Assembly: GCF_001420605.1 (NCBI RefSeq) | Contig: NZ_LJIZ01000038.1 | Span: forward strand, 186,001-250,000 | DNA length: 64,000 nt | Source of the DNA: Bacillus sp. FJAT-25509 | GTDB lineage: Bacteria; Bacillota; Bacilli; Bacillales; Bacillaceae_G | Direction of reading: 5' to 3' | Part shown: one piece after another, positions 44,313 through 53,150 of the stretch | Numbering within the stretch: the first letter of the stretch is position 1 | How the letters are laid out: each line of letters opens with the position of its first letter | Notes under the pieces: generated by a model | The model's database searches: none | What the model saw: only the letters and a program-made list of their open reading frames with translations | What the model was told of the DNA's origin: nothing | Translations under genes and position numbers: made by a program

Positions 44313-44347
44313 ATCTTCATTATTGTCCTTATACATTGGAGGACAAA

Positions 44348-45394
44348 ATGAATTTAAAACAATTAGGTTGGAACGAAGCGTTCGGAGAAAAGGATCAAAA
44401 TACTATAGTTGCGAGAGTTATATCTGAACAAAGACAAATTTATAAATTGCATGATGGAGAAAATGAACTAACTGGTGAAGTTTCTGGTAAATTTCAATTC
44501 CAAGCAAAAGTGAAAAGTGATTATCCATCTGTTGGTGATTGGGTTGTAATTGAACCGTTAAAAGGTGAAAACAAAGCAATTATTCAAAAGGTATTGCCAA
44601 GAATTAGTCAATTCTCAAGGCAATCTGCAGGAGAAAAAATAGAAGAACAAATAGTAGCTGCTAATATAGATTACGTGTTTTTAGTAATGGCATTAAATAA
44701 CGATTTTAATATAAGAAGATTAGAACGTTATTTACTTGTTGCTTATGATAGTGGAGCTAGTCCAATTATTATTTTAACAAAAAAAGATTTATGCACCGAC
44801 CTACCAACCAAAATTGAAGCAGTTGAAGAGATTGCATTTGGTGTACCGATTTATTCTGTAAACAGTACAAATGGAGAAGGTATTGAAGAGTTGAAACAGC
44901 TCATAACATCCGGGAAAACTGTTTCCTTACTTGGTTCTTCAGGTGTTGGTAAATCTACATTATTAAACGCGTTAATCGGTGAATTAATTCAAATAACACA
45001 GGACGTACGTGAAGGTGACGATCGCGGTAAACACACAACTACACACCGCGAACTATTTTTCCTACCATCTGGCGGAATGGTCATCGATACACCTGGTATG
45101 CGAGAATTACAGCTTTGGGGTGGAGAAGAGCATATAAGCTCGACATTTACAGATGTCGAAGAATTAGCTAAATCATGTAAATTCTCAGACTGTACACATG
45201 AAAACGAACCAGGATGTGCAGTCAACCGAGCAATCGAAAACGGCGAACTAGATCAACAAAGACTCACAAGCTATCGTAAATTAATGAGAGAATTAGCGTA
45301 TGCAGAACGTAAACAAGATGCATCATTAGCTAGACAAGAAAGAGATAAGTGGAAAAAAATTAGTAAAATGATGAATACTAAGTCTTATAAATAA
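44348..45394 (+). CDS. rsgA: Ribosome small-subunit biogenesis GTPase RsgA
   Basis: 348 aa from ATG 44348 after GGAGG; a TTG four codons earlier overlaps the site. Circularly permuted GTPase: OB-fold (about 20-100, VGDWVVIEP), G4 TKKDL, then G1 GSSGVGKST (196-204), G2 (RGKHTTTHRE), G3 DTPGM, and a C-terminal zinc site CKFSDCTHENEPGC (Cys-Cys-His-Cys). RsgA checks the 30S decoding centre late in assembly. A separate copy from the prp/yloQ locus is usual in Bacillus, so this may be a second paralogue. Confidence 0.92.
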   Translation: MNLKQLGWNEAFGEKDQNTIVARVISEQRQIYKLHDGENELTGEVSGKFQFQAKVKSDYPSVGDWVVIEPLKGENKAIIQKVLPRISQFSRQSAGEKIEEQIVAANIDYVFLVMALNNDFNIRRLERYLLVAYDSGASPIIILTKKDLCTDLPTKIEAVEEIAFGVPIYSVNSTNGEGIEELKQLITSGKTVSLLGSSGVGKSTLLNALIGELIQITQDVREGDDRGKHTTTHRELFFLPSGGMVIDTPGMRELQLWGGEEHISSTFTDVEELAKSCKFSDCTHENEPGCAVNRAIENGELDQQRLTSYRKLMRELAYAERKQDASLARQERDKWKKISKMMNTKSYK

Positions 45395-45397
45395 GAG

Positions 45398-45428
45398 AGA
45401 AGAGTATTTATACTCTTCTTTTTCTTTT
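45398..45428 (+). terminator. Terminator after rsgA
   Basis: AGAAGAGTA-TTTA-TACTCTTCT perfect stem with TTTTCTTTT. Confidence 0.9.
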
Positions 45429-45500
45429 GAAATTTAATAGTTCATATGTTTTTCTTAAGATATGTAACATGGCTAGATGTCTGAAATTCGTAACACTTAG

Positions 45501-45703
45501 GGGTTCATGAGTAAGTAAAAAGACAAAAAGCGACGATTTAGTAACTCATAAAGGGTTCATGAGTAAGTAAAAAGGAAAGAAAACGAAAAATACTAACTCA
45601 TAAGTGGTTCATGAGGAAGTAAGCAGGCAAAAAAACGATAAATACAAACTCATACGGGGCTCAAGAATAAGTAAAAAGTCATAAAAACGAAATTAACTTA
45701 CCC
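45501..45703 (+). repeat. Tandem repeat, 52-bp period, about four units
   Basis: GTTCATGAG-like starts recur at 45503, 45555, 45607 and 45659 (GCTCAAGAA), exactly 52 bases apart. Each unit runs GTTCATGAGTAAGTAAAAAG, an A-rich variable centre containing AAACGA, and AACTCATAAGG. Neighbouring ACTCAT and ATGAGT can pair across unit borders. A degenerate partial unit may precede at 45480. No coding frame runs through it. It lies between rsgA and the liaFSR-like genes. Confidence 0.85.
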
Positions 45704-45735
45704 AATAGAAGTCCAAGGGTAATTACTTTAAAAAA

Positions 45736-45755
45736 TCTCAGTCCTAAGACCGAGA
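45736..45755. promoter_or_regulatory. Dyad upstream of liaF, LiaR/CesR-box-like
   Basis: TCTCAGTCCTAAGACCGAGA, an inverted repeat with 8 of 10 paired positions and core GTC-N4-GAC. From memory this resembles the boxes bound by LiaR/VraR/CesR response regulators, which usually activate their own operon. It lies 125 bases before liaF. Function is inferred. Confidence 0.4.
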
Positions 45756-45879
45756 TAAGACAATACTTAAGTTTGTATCAAAACAAACAAGAAATAGATA
45801 AACTACATAGTAGGATAGTTAATAACAAAAGCTTTCAATTGCTATTAACAAGCTAGTTTAGTGAATAGAGGAGAGCTAT

Positions 45880-46617
45880 ATGAAGCGATTTAGACGATTG
45901 TCTAGCAATGAATTAACCGGATTATTATTCATAATTGCAGGCATAGGATTATTATTTGATCTATTTTTAAATCCTTTTGCAATAATCGCAGCTGGAGTAG
46001 GTATTTATTTATTTCAGTATGGGGCGAAAAAAAGAAAAGTTTACCCATCTACATCTGCGAATATCGCGTTTTTTGGGGGAATTATTTTATTCATCAGTAA
46101 TGTATTCCAATTGAAATCGATCCTAGGAGTATTATCATTTATCGTGATCTATGTGGGATATTTAATATTTGTTAATTCGAAATTTAATGAAAGAGTCATT
46201 GTACCAAACATGGTTAAAACAACAAATACAGGTGTCTTTGAAACAAAATCTCTCATTTCAAATCGTTTTTTTACAAATATCCATTTAAAGAATGATTCAT
46301 TTGAATTAGACGATGTAGATTATTATTTTGGAATAGGAGATGTCATAATCGATCTATCAGAGTCATTTATTCCTGAAGGAGAGACAGTGTTGGTATTAAA
46401 TGGAATCATCGGTAATATTACTTTATATGTGCCGTATGATTTAGAAGTTTCGATCCAGCATTCTACTTTATTTGGCAAAGTTAATATCCTTAAAAATAAA
46501 TTGAATGGGTTTAACAAGAATTGTAAGTTCACTTCGAATGATTATAAAGAAGCTTCAAGAAAGTTAAAAATTGTCACTTCTTTAGCAATCGGAAATATTG
46601 AGGTGACAAACAAATGA
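45880..46617 (+). CDS. liaF: LiaF-like membrane inhibitor of the two-component system
   Basis: 245 aa. Four short hydrophobic segments in the first 105 residues (NELTGLLFIIAGIGLLFDLF start), then a soluble beta-rich C-terminal domain (LDDVDYYFGIGDVIIDLSES, LNGIIGNITLYVPYDLEVSI) of the LiaF/DUF2154 family. In Bacillus and Staphylococcus (VraT) it holds the sensor kinase inactive until the envelope is stressed. GAGGAGAGC precedes the ATG; its stop overlaps the kinase start by 4 bases. Confidence 0.88.
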   Translation: MKRFRRLSSNELTGLLFIIAGIGLLFDLFLNPFAIIAAGVGIYLFQYGAKKRKVYPSTSANIAFFGGIILFISNVFQLKSILGVLSFIVIYVGYLIFVNSKFNERVIVPNMVKTTNTGVFETKSLISNRFFTNIHLKNDSFELDDVDYYFGIGDVIIDLSESFIPEGETVLVLNGIIGNITLYVPYDLEVSIQHSTLFGKVNILKNKLNGFNKNCKFTSNDYKEASRKLKIVTSLAIGNIEVTNK

Positions 46618-47630
46618 AGATCGATAAGGGTATCTTTTTATCAATATGTCTTGCTGCATTTACATCAAGTATTTTAATTTGTGGAGTTGTGTATTATTTC
46701 ATAGATCATACTTTCCTTGATAAATTGTTTCTGTATAAAATTGGCAATTTTTCTTTACTATTAATATTATTTGTAGCAATCATAATTATATCAATTGTTT
46801 ATAGTACAGCGGTTTTGAGCACGATTCGTCATAATGAAAAAGCTTTATTGGAAGGTATAGTAAAGGCAGAAAATGGAATTTATCATAAAGAATCAGAACA
46901 TTCAATTCGGTCAATTGATAACGAAATCGAATTAAAACTTCAAAAAATATCTAAACAAATTGAAGATTCAAGGAAGACTGTTCAAAAATTAGTAGATGAA
47001 AAGAAATTAATTGAATCTCAGACAATTGAAGATGTCGTAACGAAAGAGCGTCATAGACTAGCAAGGGAATTACATGACTCAGTTAGCCAACAATTATTTG
47101 CGATTTCGATGATGATTTCTGCGATTAATGAACTTGGTGAAACTACGTTTAAAGAACAATTACAATATATTGAAAAAATGGCGATTAATGCTCAATCAGA
47201 AATGCGTGCACTTTTATTACATTTAAGACCAGTTCAGTTAGAAGGTAAAAGCTTAAAAGAAGGTGTAGAAAAGCTTCTAACTGAATTAACAAATCGTCAA
47301 GCACTTCATTTAAAATGGAAAATCGATGATATTTCATTGTCAAAAGGTGTAGAGGATCATTTATTTAGGATTATTCAAGAAGCATTATCGAATACTTTAA
47401 GGCATGCAAATGCAAAAACTTTTGAAATACGAATTAGAAAAATTGAAGATTTTGTATTAGTTCGAATGATTGATGATGGAATCGGATTTGAAGTCGAGAA
47501 CCGAAAAACGGGTTCGTATGGATTGCAATCAATAAGTGAACGTTCTTCTGAAATTGGAGGAACGGCAAAAATAGTAAGTATACCAAATAGAGGAACCCAG
47601 ATTGAGGTAAAAGTTCCAGTAATTGAATAG
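46614..47630 (+). CDS. liaS: LiaS/VraS-type sensor histidine kinase
   Basis: 338 aa. Two membrane helices (about 7-29 and 43-66) with a very short outside loop, as in intramembrane-sensing kinases. HisKA_3 domain with His154 in [15 protein letters not shown] and a C-terminal ATPase domain ([33 protein letters not shown]). It phosphorylates the response regulator encoded next. Overlaps liaF by ATGA, so translation is probably coupled. Confidence 0.9.
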   Translation: MKIDKGIFLSICLAAFTSSILICGVVYYFIDHTFLDKLFLYKIGNFSLLLILFVAIIIISIVYSTAVLSTIRHNEKALLEGIVKAENGIYHKESEHSIRSIDNEIELKLQKISKQIEDSRKTVQKLVDEKKLIESQTIEDVVTKERHRLARELHDSVSQQLFAISMMISAINELGETTFKEQLQYIEKMAINAQSEMRALLLHLRPVQLEGKSLKEGVEKLLTELTNRQALHLKWKIDDISLSKGVEDHLFRIIQEALSNTLRHANAKTFEIRIRKIEDFVLVRMIDDGIGFEVENRKTGSYGLQSISERSSEIGGTAKIVSIPNRGTQIEVKVPVIE

Positions 47631-47641
47631 AGGTGGGAAAT

Positions 47642-48280
47642 TTGATCAAAGTCGTGTTAGTTGATGATCATGAGATGGTAAGAATGGGTGTTTCTACATA
47701 TTTAAGTACTCAATCTGATATTGAAGTGGTTGGTCAAGCAAGTAATGGAAAAGAAGGCGTAGAACTTGTATTAGAAAAACGTCCTGATATTGTATTAATG
47801 GACTTAATTATGGAAGTTATGGATGGAATTGAAGCGACAAAACAAATTATTTCAAAATGGCCAGAAGCAAAAATCATTATTGTTACAAGCTTTATTGATG
47901 ATGAAAATGTATATCCAGCAATTGATGCAGGTGCAATTAGTTATATGTTAAAAACATCTAGAGCTAGTGATATTGCTAATGCAATACGAACAACTCATAA
48001 AGGTGGCTCAGTTTTAGAACCAGTTGTTACTGGGAAAATGATGAATAGAATGAGAAAATCTACTCAACGTGAATTACATGATGATTTAACGGCTAGAGAG
48101 CAAGAAGTACTTCATTTAATGACTGAGGGTAAATCAAATCAAGAAATCGCCGATACTTTGTTTGTTTCATTAAAAACGGTTAAAACGCATGTAAGTAATA
48201 TTTTAACGAAATTAGAAGTCGTTGATCGAACTCAGGCCGTAATTTATGCTTTTAGACATGGAATTGTAGAACAAAAATAA
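47642..48280 (+). CDS. liaR: LiaR/VraR-type response regulator
   Basis: 212 aa from TTG 47642 (AGAGGTGG 5 bases upstream; a GTG at 47633 overlaps the site). Receiver domain with VDDHEMV (acidic pair Asp8-Asp9), phospho-acceptor Asp54 in [13 protein letters not shown], and Lys near 104. LuxR-type [22 protein letters not shown], then [12 protein letters not shown]. Last gene of the operon; terminator at 48291. No liaI or liaH target gene is next to it. Confidence 0.92.
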   Translation: MIKVVLVDDHEMVRMGVSTYLSTQSDIEVVGQASNGKEGVELVLEKRPDIVLMDLIMEVMDGIEATKQIISKWPEAKIIIVTSFIDDENVYPAIDAGAISYMLKTSRASDIANAIRTTHKGGSVLEPVVTGKMMNRMRKSTQRELHDDLTAREQEVLHLMTEGKSNQEIADTLFVSLKTVKTHVSNILTKLEVVDRTQAVIYAFRHGIVEQK

Positions 48281-48290
48281 ATTTATTTGC

Positions 48291-48319
48291 AAAAAGAAGT
48301 CAAAAATGGCTTCTTTTTT
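48291..48319 (+). terminator. Terminator after liaR
   Basis: AAAGAAGTC-AAAAAT-GGCTTCTTT with T7; one G-T pair. Confidence 0.8.
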
Positions 48320-48416
48320 TCTATTTTTATAAGATTTGAAGCAATATTTTAGATAAATAAATAATTAATGGTAAGATAGTTATATTCGTTTTATTTATTT
48401 TGGAAGGAGCAGTTAA

Positions 48417-51400
48417 TTGAAGATAAAATTAAATAGTAAAATCATAAAAGAACGCTGCGGTACAGTCTCCTTCAAAAGGGGTGACTCTTTTTATCGCGCA
48501 AATAAAGTAAAAATCGAAAAATATAAAAATGATGCTTGTACAGCTACAGTTATAGGAAATGAAGATTTTACCGTTAATGTCATAAAAGAAGAAAATGATG
48601 ATTTTTATTGTAAGTGCACTTGTCCAAAACTAGCTTCAATTAAAACGGATTGTCAACATATAGCTGCCGTTTTAATTTCGATTTTTGAACGTCAGAAACA
48701 AGAGGAAAATCATACAGAAATAGATTTTTTTATAGAAAACACCGATTTAAATAGGACAAATGGTATTTTAGAACTTTTTCATGATCAAACGTTACGTAAA
48801 AGCGAACAATTAAGACATTTTGACAATAGGAAAGTAATTGATTTTGAGTTTATTTGCGAAGTCGTTGAAATGAGTGAAGCCTATAAAATCCTTGGAATAG
48901 CTATGGCATTTGGAAAAAAGAAAGTAGAAAATCTACGTAATTTTTTAAGGGATGTTAAAGAGGGGAAACCAAGTGAAATTTCGGCTGATCTTATTTTTGA
49001 CTCTAATTTACATTGTGTTCAAAATGAAGTTAATCGTATTTGGGAACTTTTAATAAAGTTGTTAGATGATGAAAAAATGTTTAATGATCCTCTAACTATG
49101 AAAAATGAATACATTTTCATTTCTCCGACAATTTGGAGCCAATTCATTAATTTATTAACAGTTACAGAAAACGTTACGATAATTGAAAACGGAATATCAT
49201 TTAATGGAATTTCATTTACCGAAGATAAATTACCATTGGAATTTGAAATTGAGCAAGTAGATGATCAATACTTTTTAACATCAGCAGGAATTGATAAATT
49301 AACGATAATGGAGGCCTATTCAACAGTCTTATATCGTGGAAGAATCTATAATCTTAAAGTAGAGGAATTTAATCGACTTGTTGAATTAAAGCAAATATTT
49401 AAAAACACAGCACATGAAAAAATAAATATACCAACAGACCAAATTCATCTTTATGTTGAGAAAGTAATTCCAGGACTTATAAAACTTGGTAAGGTGCAAA
49501 TACCTACATCATTATCAAACCAATATTCAAATACCCCGTTAAGAGCAAAGCTATATTTAGATCGTATAAAAAATAAATTACTTGCAGGGCTTGAATTTCA
49601 TTATGATCGCATAGTGATTAATCCGCTAGATAAAAGAGAAATCCAACTTAGTAAAACGTTAGTTAGAGATGAAGAGAATGAATTAGAAATATTACAATTA
49701 ATGGAAGATAGTTCTTTTTCGAAAACAGAAGGTGGCTATTTCTTACAAAATGAAGAACTTGAATACGAGTTTTTAAGAAATAGATTACCTAAACTTGAAA
49801 AGCTTACTGAAATTTATGCTACGACCGCAGTTCGAAATAGAATTTTTAAAGAAAATAAGAAACCTCAAATACGCGTCAATTTAAAAAGAGAACGAACGAA
49901 TTGGTTGGAATTTAAATTTGAACTAAATATTCCTGAGAAACAAATCAAAGAAGTATTATTAGCACTAAAAGAGAAACGGAAATATTATCGATTACATGAT
50001 GGTACATTATACTCGCTTGAAACGAGAGAATTACAAGAAATCAGGCGATTTTTAAATGCAGTACCTGAGCAAGAATTTGATTATGAAAGTGTATTAAACT
50101 TACCGATAAAGAATGGACTATATTTATTAGATTCTGCGGAAGAAACTAGCTTATTTAAAATTGAAGATCGTTTGCATCATTTTTATGAGAGTTTAATCAA
50201 TCCAAATGAAGTAGTAGAAGAAGTACCCAATACATTGAAAAATCTTTTAAGAGATTACCAAATTTTTGGATACAAATGGATGAAGAATTTAGCTAAATTT
50301 GGATTTGGAGGAATTTTAGCTGATGATATGGGATTAGGTAAAACAATTCAAAGTCTTACTTATATTCAATCCGTTTTAAACGAAATCCGTTCATTGAATG
50401 CACCAATTCTAATCGTTTGTCCTACCGCATTAACGTATAACTGGTTGAGTGAAGTATTCAAATTTGTACCAGAAATTCAAGCCCTTGTCATTGATGGAAA
50501 TAAAAATGAGAGGCTGAAAATACAAAAAGAACTAGTCAATATTGATGTATTAATTACTTCTTATTCGTTGTTAAGAAATGATATAAAGTGGTACGAAAAG
50601 CAAAAGTTTCATACAGTATTTTTTGATGAGGCTCAGAATTTTAAAAATCCTTTTACTCAAACAGCTAAAGTCGTAAAAAAGCTAAATGCTGATCAAAGGT
50701 TTGCATTAACAGGTACTCCAATTGAAAATTCACTCGAAGAACTTTGGGCAATTTATCATGTTGTTTTTCCTGAATTATTTGGAGGGTTAAAGGAATTTAG
50801 CAATTTGACTAAGAAAACAATCTCTAAAAGAGTTCGACCTTTCTTATTAAGAAGATTAAAAGAGGATGTACTTAAGGAACTTCCAGAGAAAATCGAATCG
50901 AAGGAGTCTGTTGAATTGTTACCAGACCAAAAAAAAATATATGCAGCATACTTAGCAAAACTACGACACGATACACTAAAGCATTTAGCCGTGGATAAAT
51001 TTACATTAGGCAAAAATCATATAAAAATATTAGCCGGTTTAACGCGTTTAAGACAAATTTGTTGCCATCCTGCCTTGTTTATCGATGGTTATGAAGGTAG
51101 TTCAGCTAAGTTTGAACAGCTATTTCAAATAATTGAGGCATCAAAAATAGCCGGTAGGAGAGTATTGATATTCTCTCAATTTACGAAAATGTTAGGTTTA
51201 ATTGGTAGGGAACTATCAATAATGGGAGAGCATTTTTTTTATCTAGATGGACAAACTCCGTCAGAAGAACGTCTATCGATCTGCAATCGATTTAATGCTG
51301 GTGAACATAACTTCTTCTTAATTTCATTAAAGGCAGGAGGAGTGGGGCTCAATTTAACTGGAGCTGATACAGTTATTCTTTATGATAATTGGTGGAATCC

Positions 51401-51614
51401 TGCGGTTGAAAACCAGGCAACAGATCGAGCATACCGTTTCGGTCAATTGAATGATGTTCAAGTGATCAAGCTAGTTGCTAAAGGAACGATTGAAGATAAA
51501 ATGAATGAATTACAAGAGAAGAAAAAGCAATTAATAGGAGAAATTATTGAAACGAATGGAAAAGCTTCATTTAATTTAACAGAAGAAGATATTCGTGAAC
51601 TATTAATGTTTTAA
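48417..51614 (+). CDS. SWIM zinc-finger SNF2-family DNA translocase/helicase
   Basis: 1065 aa from TTG 48417 behind AAGGAG. N-terminal SWIM zinc finger (about 63-82, CKCTCP...DCQH, pattern CxCx(n)CxH). A long middle region (about 100-600) follows. SNF2 ATPase: DDMGLGKTIQS (Walker A), FDEAQNFKN (DEAx), LTGTPIENSLEELW, then the helicase C domain with SLKAGGVGLNLTGAD, DNWWNPAVENQATDRAYRFG. Bacterial SNF2 proteins of this type (YqhH/YwqA, HepA-like) translocate along double-stranded DNA and remodel protein-DNA complexes. Single gene in a housekeeping context; no restriction or defence genes next to it. Confidence 0.92.
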   Translation: MKIKLNSKIIKERCGTVSFKRGDSFYRANKVKIEKYKNDACTATVIGNEDFTVNVIKEENDDFYCKCTCPKLASIKTDCQHIAAVLISIFERQKQEENHTEIDFFIENTDLNRTNGILELFHDQTLRKSEQLRHFDNRKVIDFEFICEVVEMSEAYKILGIAMAFGKKKVENLRNFLRDVKEGKPSEISADLIFDSNLHCVQNEVNRIWELLIKLLDDEKMFNDPLTMKNEYIFISPTIWSQFINLLTVTENVTIIENGISFNGISFTEDKLPLEFEIEQVDDQYFLTSAGIDKLTIMEAYSTVLYRGRIYNLKVEEFNRLVELKQIFKNTAHEKINIPTDQIHLYVEKVIPGLIKLGKVQIPTSLSNQYSNTPLRAKLYLDRIKNKLLAGLEFHYDRIVINPLDKREIQLSKTLVRDEENELEILQLMEDSSFSKTEGGYFLQNEELEYEFLRNRLPKLEKLTEIYATTAVRNRIFKENKKPQIRVNLKRERTNWLEFKFELNIPEKQIKEVLLALKEKRKYYRLHDGTLYSLETRELQEIRRFLNAVPEQEFDYESVLNLPIKNGLYLLDSAEETSLFKIEDRLHHFYESLINPNEVVEEVPNTLKNLLRDYQIFGYKWMKNLAKFGFGGILADDMGLGKTIQSLTYIQSVLNEIRSLNAPILIVCPTALTYNWLSEVFKFVPEIQALVIDGNKNERLKIQKELVNIDVLITSYSLLRNDIKWYEKQKFHTVFFDEAQNFKNPFTQTAKVVKKLNADQRFALTGTPIENSLEELWAIYHVVFPELFGGLKEFSNLTKKTISKRVRPFLLRRLKEDVLKELPEKIESKESVELLPDQKKIYAAYLAKLRHDTLKHLAVDKFTLGKNHIKILAGLTRLRQICCHPALFIDGYEGSSAKFEQLFQIIEASKIAGRRVLIFSQFTKMLGLIGRELSIMGEHFFYLDGQTPSEERLSICNRFNAGEHNFFLISLKAGGVGLNLTGADTVILYDNWWNPAVENQATDRAYRFGQLNDVQVIKLVAKGTIEDKMNELQEKKKQLIGEIIETNGKASFNLTEEDIRELLMF

Positions 51615-51623
51615 AATAAATTG

Positions 51624-51645
51624 CCGCTCGCTTGAGTGGCTTTTC
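51624..51645 (+). terminator. Terminator after the SNF2 gene
   Basis: GCCGCTC-GCTT-GAGTGGC with TTTT (one G-T pair), 9 bases after the stop. Confidence 0.75.
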
Positions 51646-51784
51646 CCTTTCCGTCGAAAAAGCTCTTGGCCTCATTTTATTTCATTCTTAAATGTTTGAA
51701 AGCGAGTATATTAATAATGAAGCTAATAATTTAATAAATTCATAGATTGAAAATGAAATTATTTATATGAGAGGGAGAGTTAGC

Positions 51785-53149
51785 ATGAGCAATAATCGAA
51801 AATTTGTTAATGTCTCAGCAGGAGTTCCAGGACCAAAAGGTAAAGAACTTATCGATTTACGTAGCGAGTTTGTTCCAAATGGTGTTGGAAATAATACACC
51901 TGTTTTTGTAGAAAAAGCAAACGGTACGATCGTTGAGGATGTTGATGGAAATAAATTTTTAGATTTTGCTGGAGCGATTGGTACTTTAAATGTAGGACAT
52001 ACTCCAAAGAATGTTGTACAAGCGATTAAAAATCAATCAGAGCGATTAATCCACTCTTGCTTTCATGTAGGAATGTATAAGTCTTATATTGATTTAGCTA
52101 AAAAATTAACTGAAATAACGCCTGGGGATTTTTCTAAAAAAACCATTCTATTAAATAGCGGTGCTGAAGCAGTAGAAAATGCTGTTAAAATTGCGAGGAA
52201 GTACACAGGTCGTTCAGGAATTATTTCGTTTACTCGAGGATTTCATGGGCGGACTTTATTAGGGATGTCTTTAACAAGTAAAGTAAAGCCATATAAATAT
52301 AAAATGGGACCATTTGCTCCTGCTACATATAAAGCTAAATTCCCTTATTTATCAAATAAACCAAAAGAGTTATCTGAAGAAGAATATATTAATTTTTGTA
52401 TTTCTCAATTTAAGGATTTTCTTTTAACAGATGTGTCACCAGAAGAAGTTGCTGCAGTAATTATGGAGCCCGTACAAGGGGAAGGGGGATTTATTGTTCC
52501 TCCAAAAAAATTTGTAAAAGAAGTATATAATATTTGTAAGTCACATGGAATTTTGTTTATAGCAGATGAAATTCAGACAGGATTTGGGCGAACGGGTGAA
52601 TTATTTGCATCAACGATTTTTGAAATTGAACCAGATTTAATCACAATGTCAAAATCAATCGCAGCGGGTGTACCAATTAGTGCAGTCACAGGTCGTACTG
52701 AAATAATGGATGCTGCATCACCTGGTGAACTAGGTGGAACTTATGGTGGCAGTCCATTAGGTTGTGTAGCAGCACTCGAGGTGATTGAAAAAATTGAAAG
52801 TGAAAAATTATGGATTCGAGCTAGAGAGATTGGCGAAAAAATTAAATCATTTTTTGAACAATTGAAAAATGATTTTCCAATTATTTATGACATTAGAGGA
52901 CTAGGAGCGATGGTAGGTATTGAATTTGTAGATCCTACTACTGATCAACCAGCAAAAGAATTTGTTGCAGCATTAACAAAAAAATGTTGTGAAAATGGAG
53001 TCATTATTCTTAGCGCAGGTGTTCATAGTAATGTTCTTCGTTTCTTAACGCCTTTAATTATTTCTGACGAGGAATTAGTTGAAGGTCTAGATATTATAAA
53101 ACAATCAATACATCAAGTTGCTAGTCTACTTGTATCTGAGGTGAAATAG
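51785..53149 (+). CDS. gabT: 4-aminobutyrate (omega-amino acid) aminotransferase, second copy
   Basis: 454 aa from ATG 51785 after GAGGGAG. Class III PLP aminotransferase with NSGAEAVENAVKIARKYTGR, FHGRT, MEPVQGEGG, ADEIQTGFGRTG and the Schiff-base lysine in MSKSIAAGVP. Nearly collinear with the protein at 16794; the residues around the active site differ little (TYGGSP here, TYCGNP there). Its stop is one base before the next start, so the aminotransferase and dehydrogenase are translated together. No permease or regulator is adjacent. Confidence 0.9.
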   Translation: MSNNRKFVNVSAGVPGPKGKELIDLRSEFVPNGVGNNTPVFVEKANGTIVEDVDGNKFLDFAGAIGTLNVGHTPKNVVQAIKNQSERLIHSCFHVGMYKSYIDLAKKLTEITPGDFSKKTILLNSGAEAVENAVKIARKYTGRSGIISFTRGFHGRTLLGMSLTSKVKPYKYKMGPFAPATYKAKFPYLSNKPKELSEEEYINFCISQFKDFLLTDVSPEEVAAVIMEPVQGEGGFIVPPKKFVKEVYNICKSHGILFIADEIQTGFGRTGELFASTIFEIEPDLITMSKSIAAGVPISAVTGRTEIMDAASPGELGGTYGGSPLGCVAALEVIEKIESEKLWIRAREIGEKIKSFFEQLKNDFPIIYDIRGLGAMVGIEFVDPTTDQPAKEFVAALTKKCCENGVIILSAGVHSNVLRFLTPLIISDEELVEGLDIIKQSIHQVASLLVSEVK

Positions 53150-53150
53150 A

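Noticed and set aside
45501-45703. CRISPR array
   Set aside because: The 52-bp periodicity with variable centres looks CRISPR-like, but the centres are related to each other (all A-rich with AAACGA), the borders drift, and no cas gene is near. It is a diverged tandem repeat.
48417-51614. Defence system built on the SNF2 helicase
   Set aside because: SNF2 proteins occur in DISARM and other defence systems, but the neighbours here are liaR and gabT with no methylase, nuclease or DUF1998 gene. The SWIM-SNF2 layout is a common housekeeping Bacillus protein.
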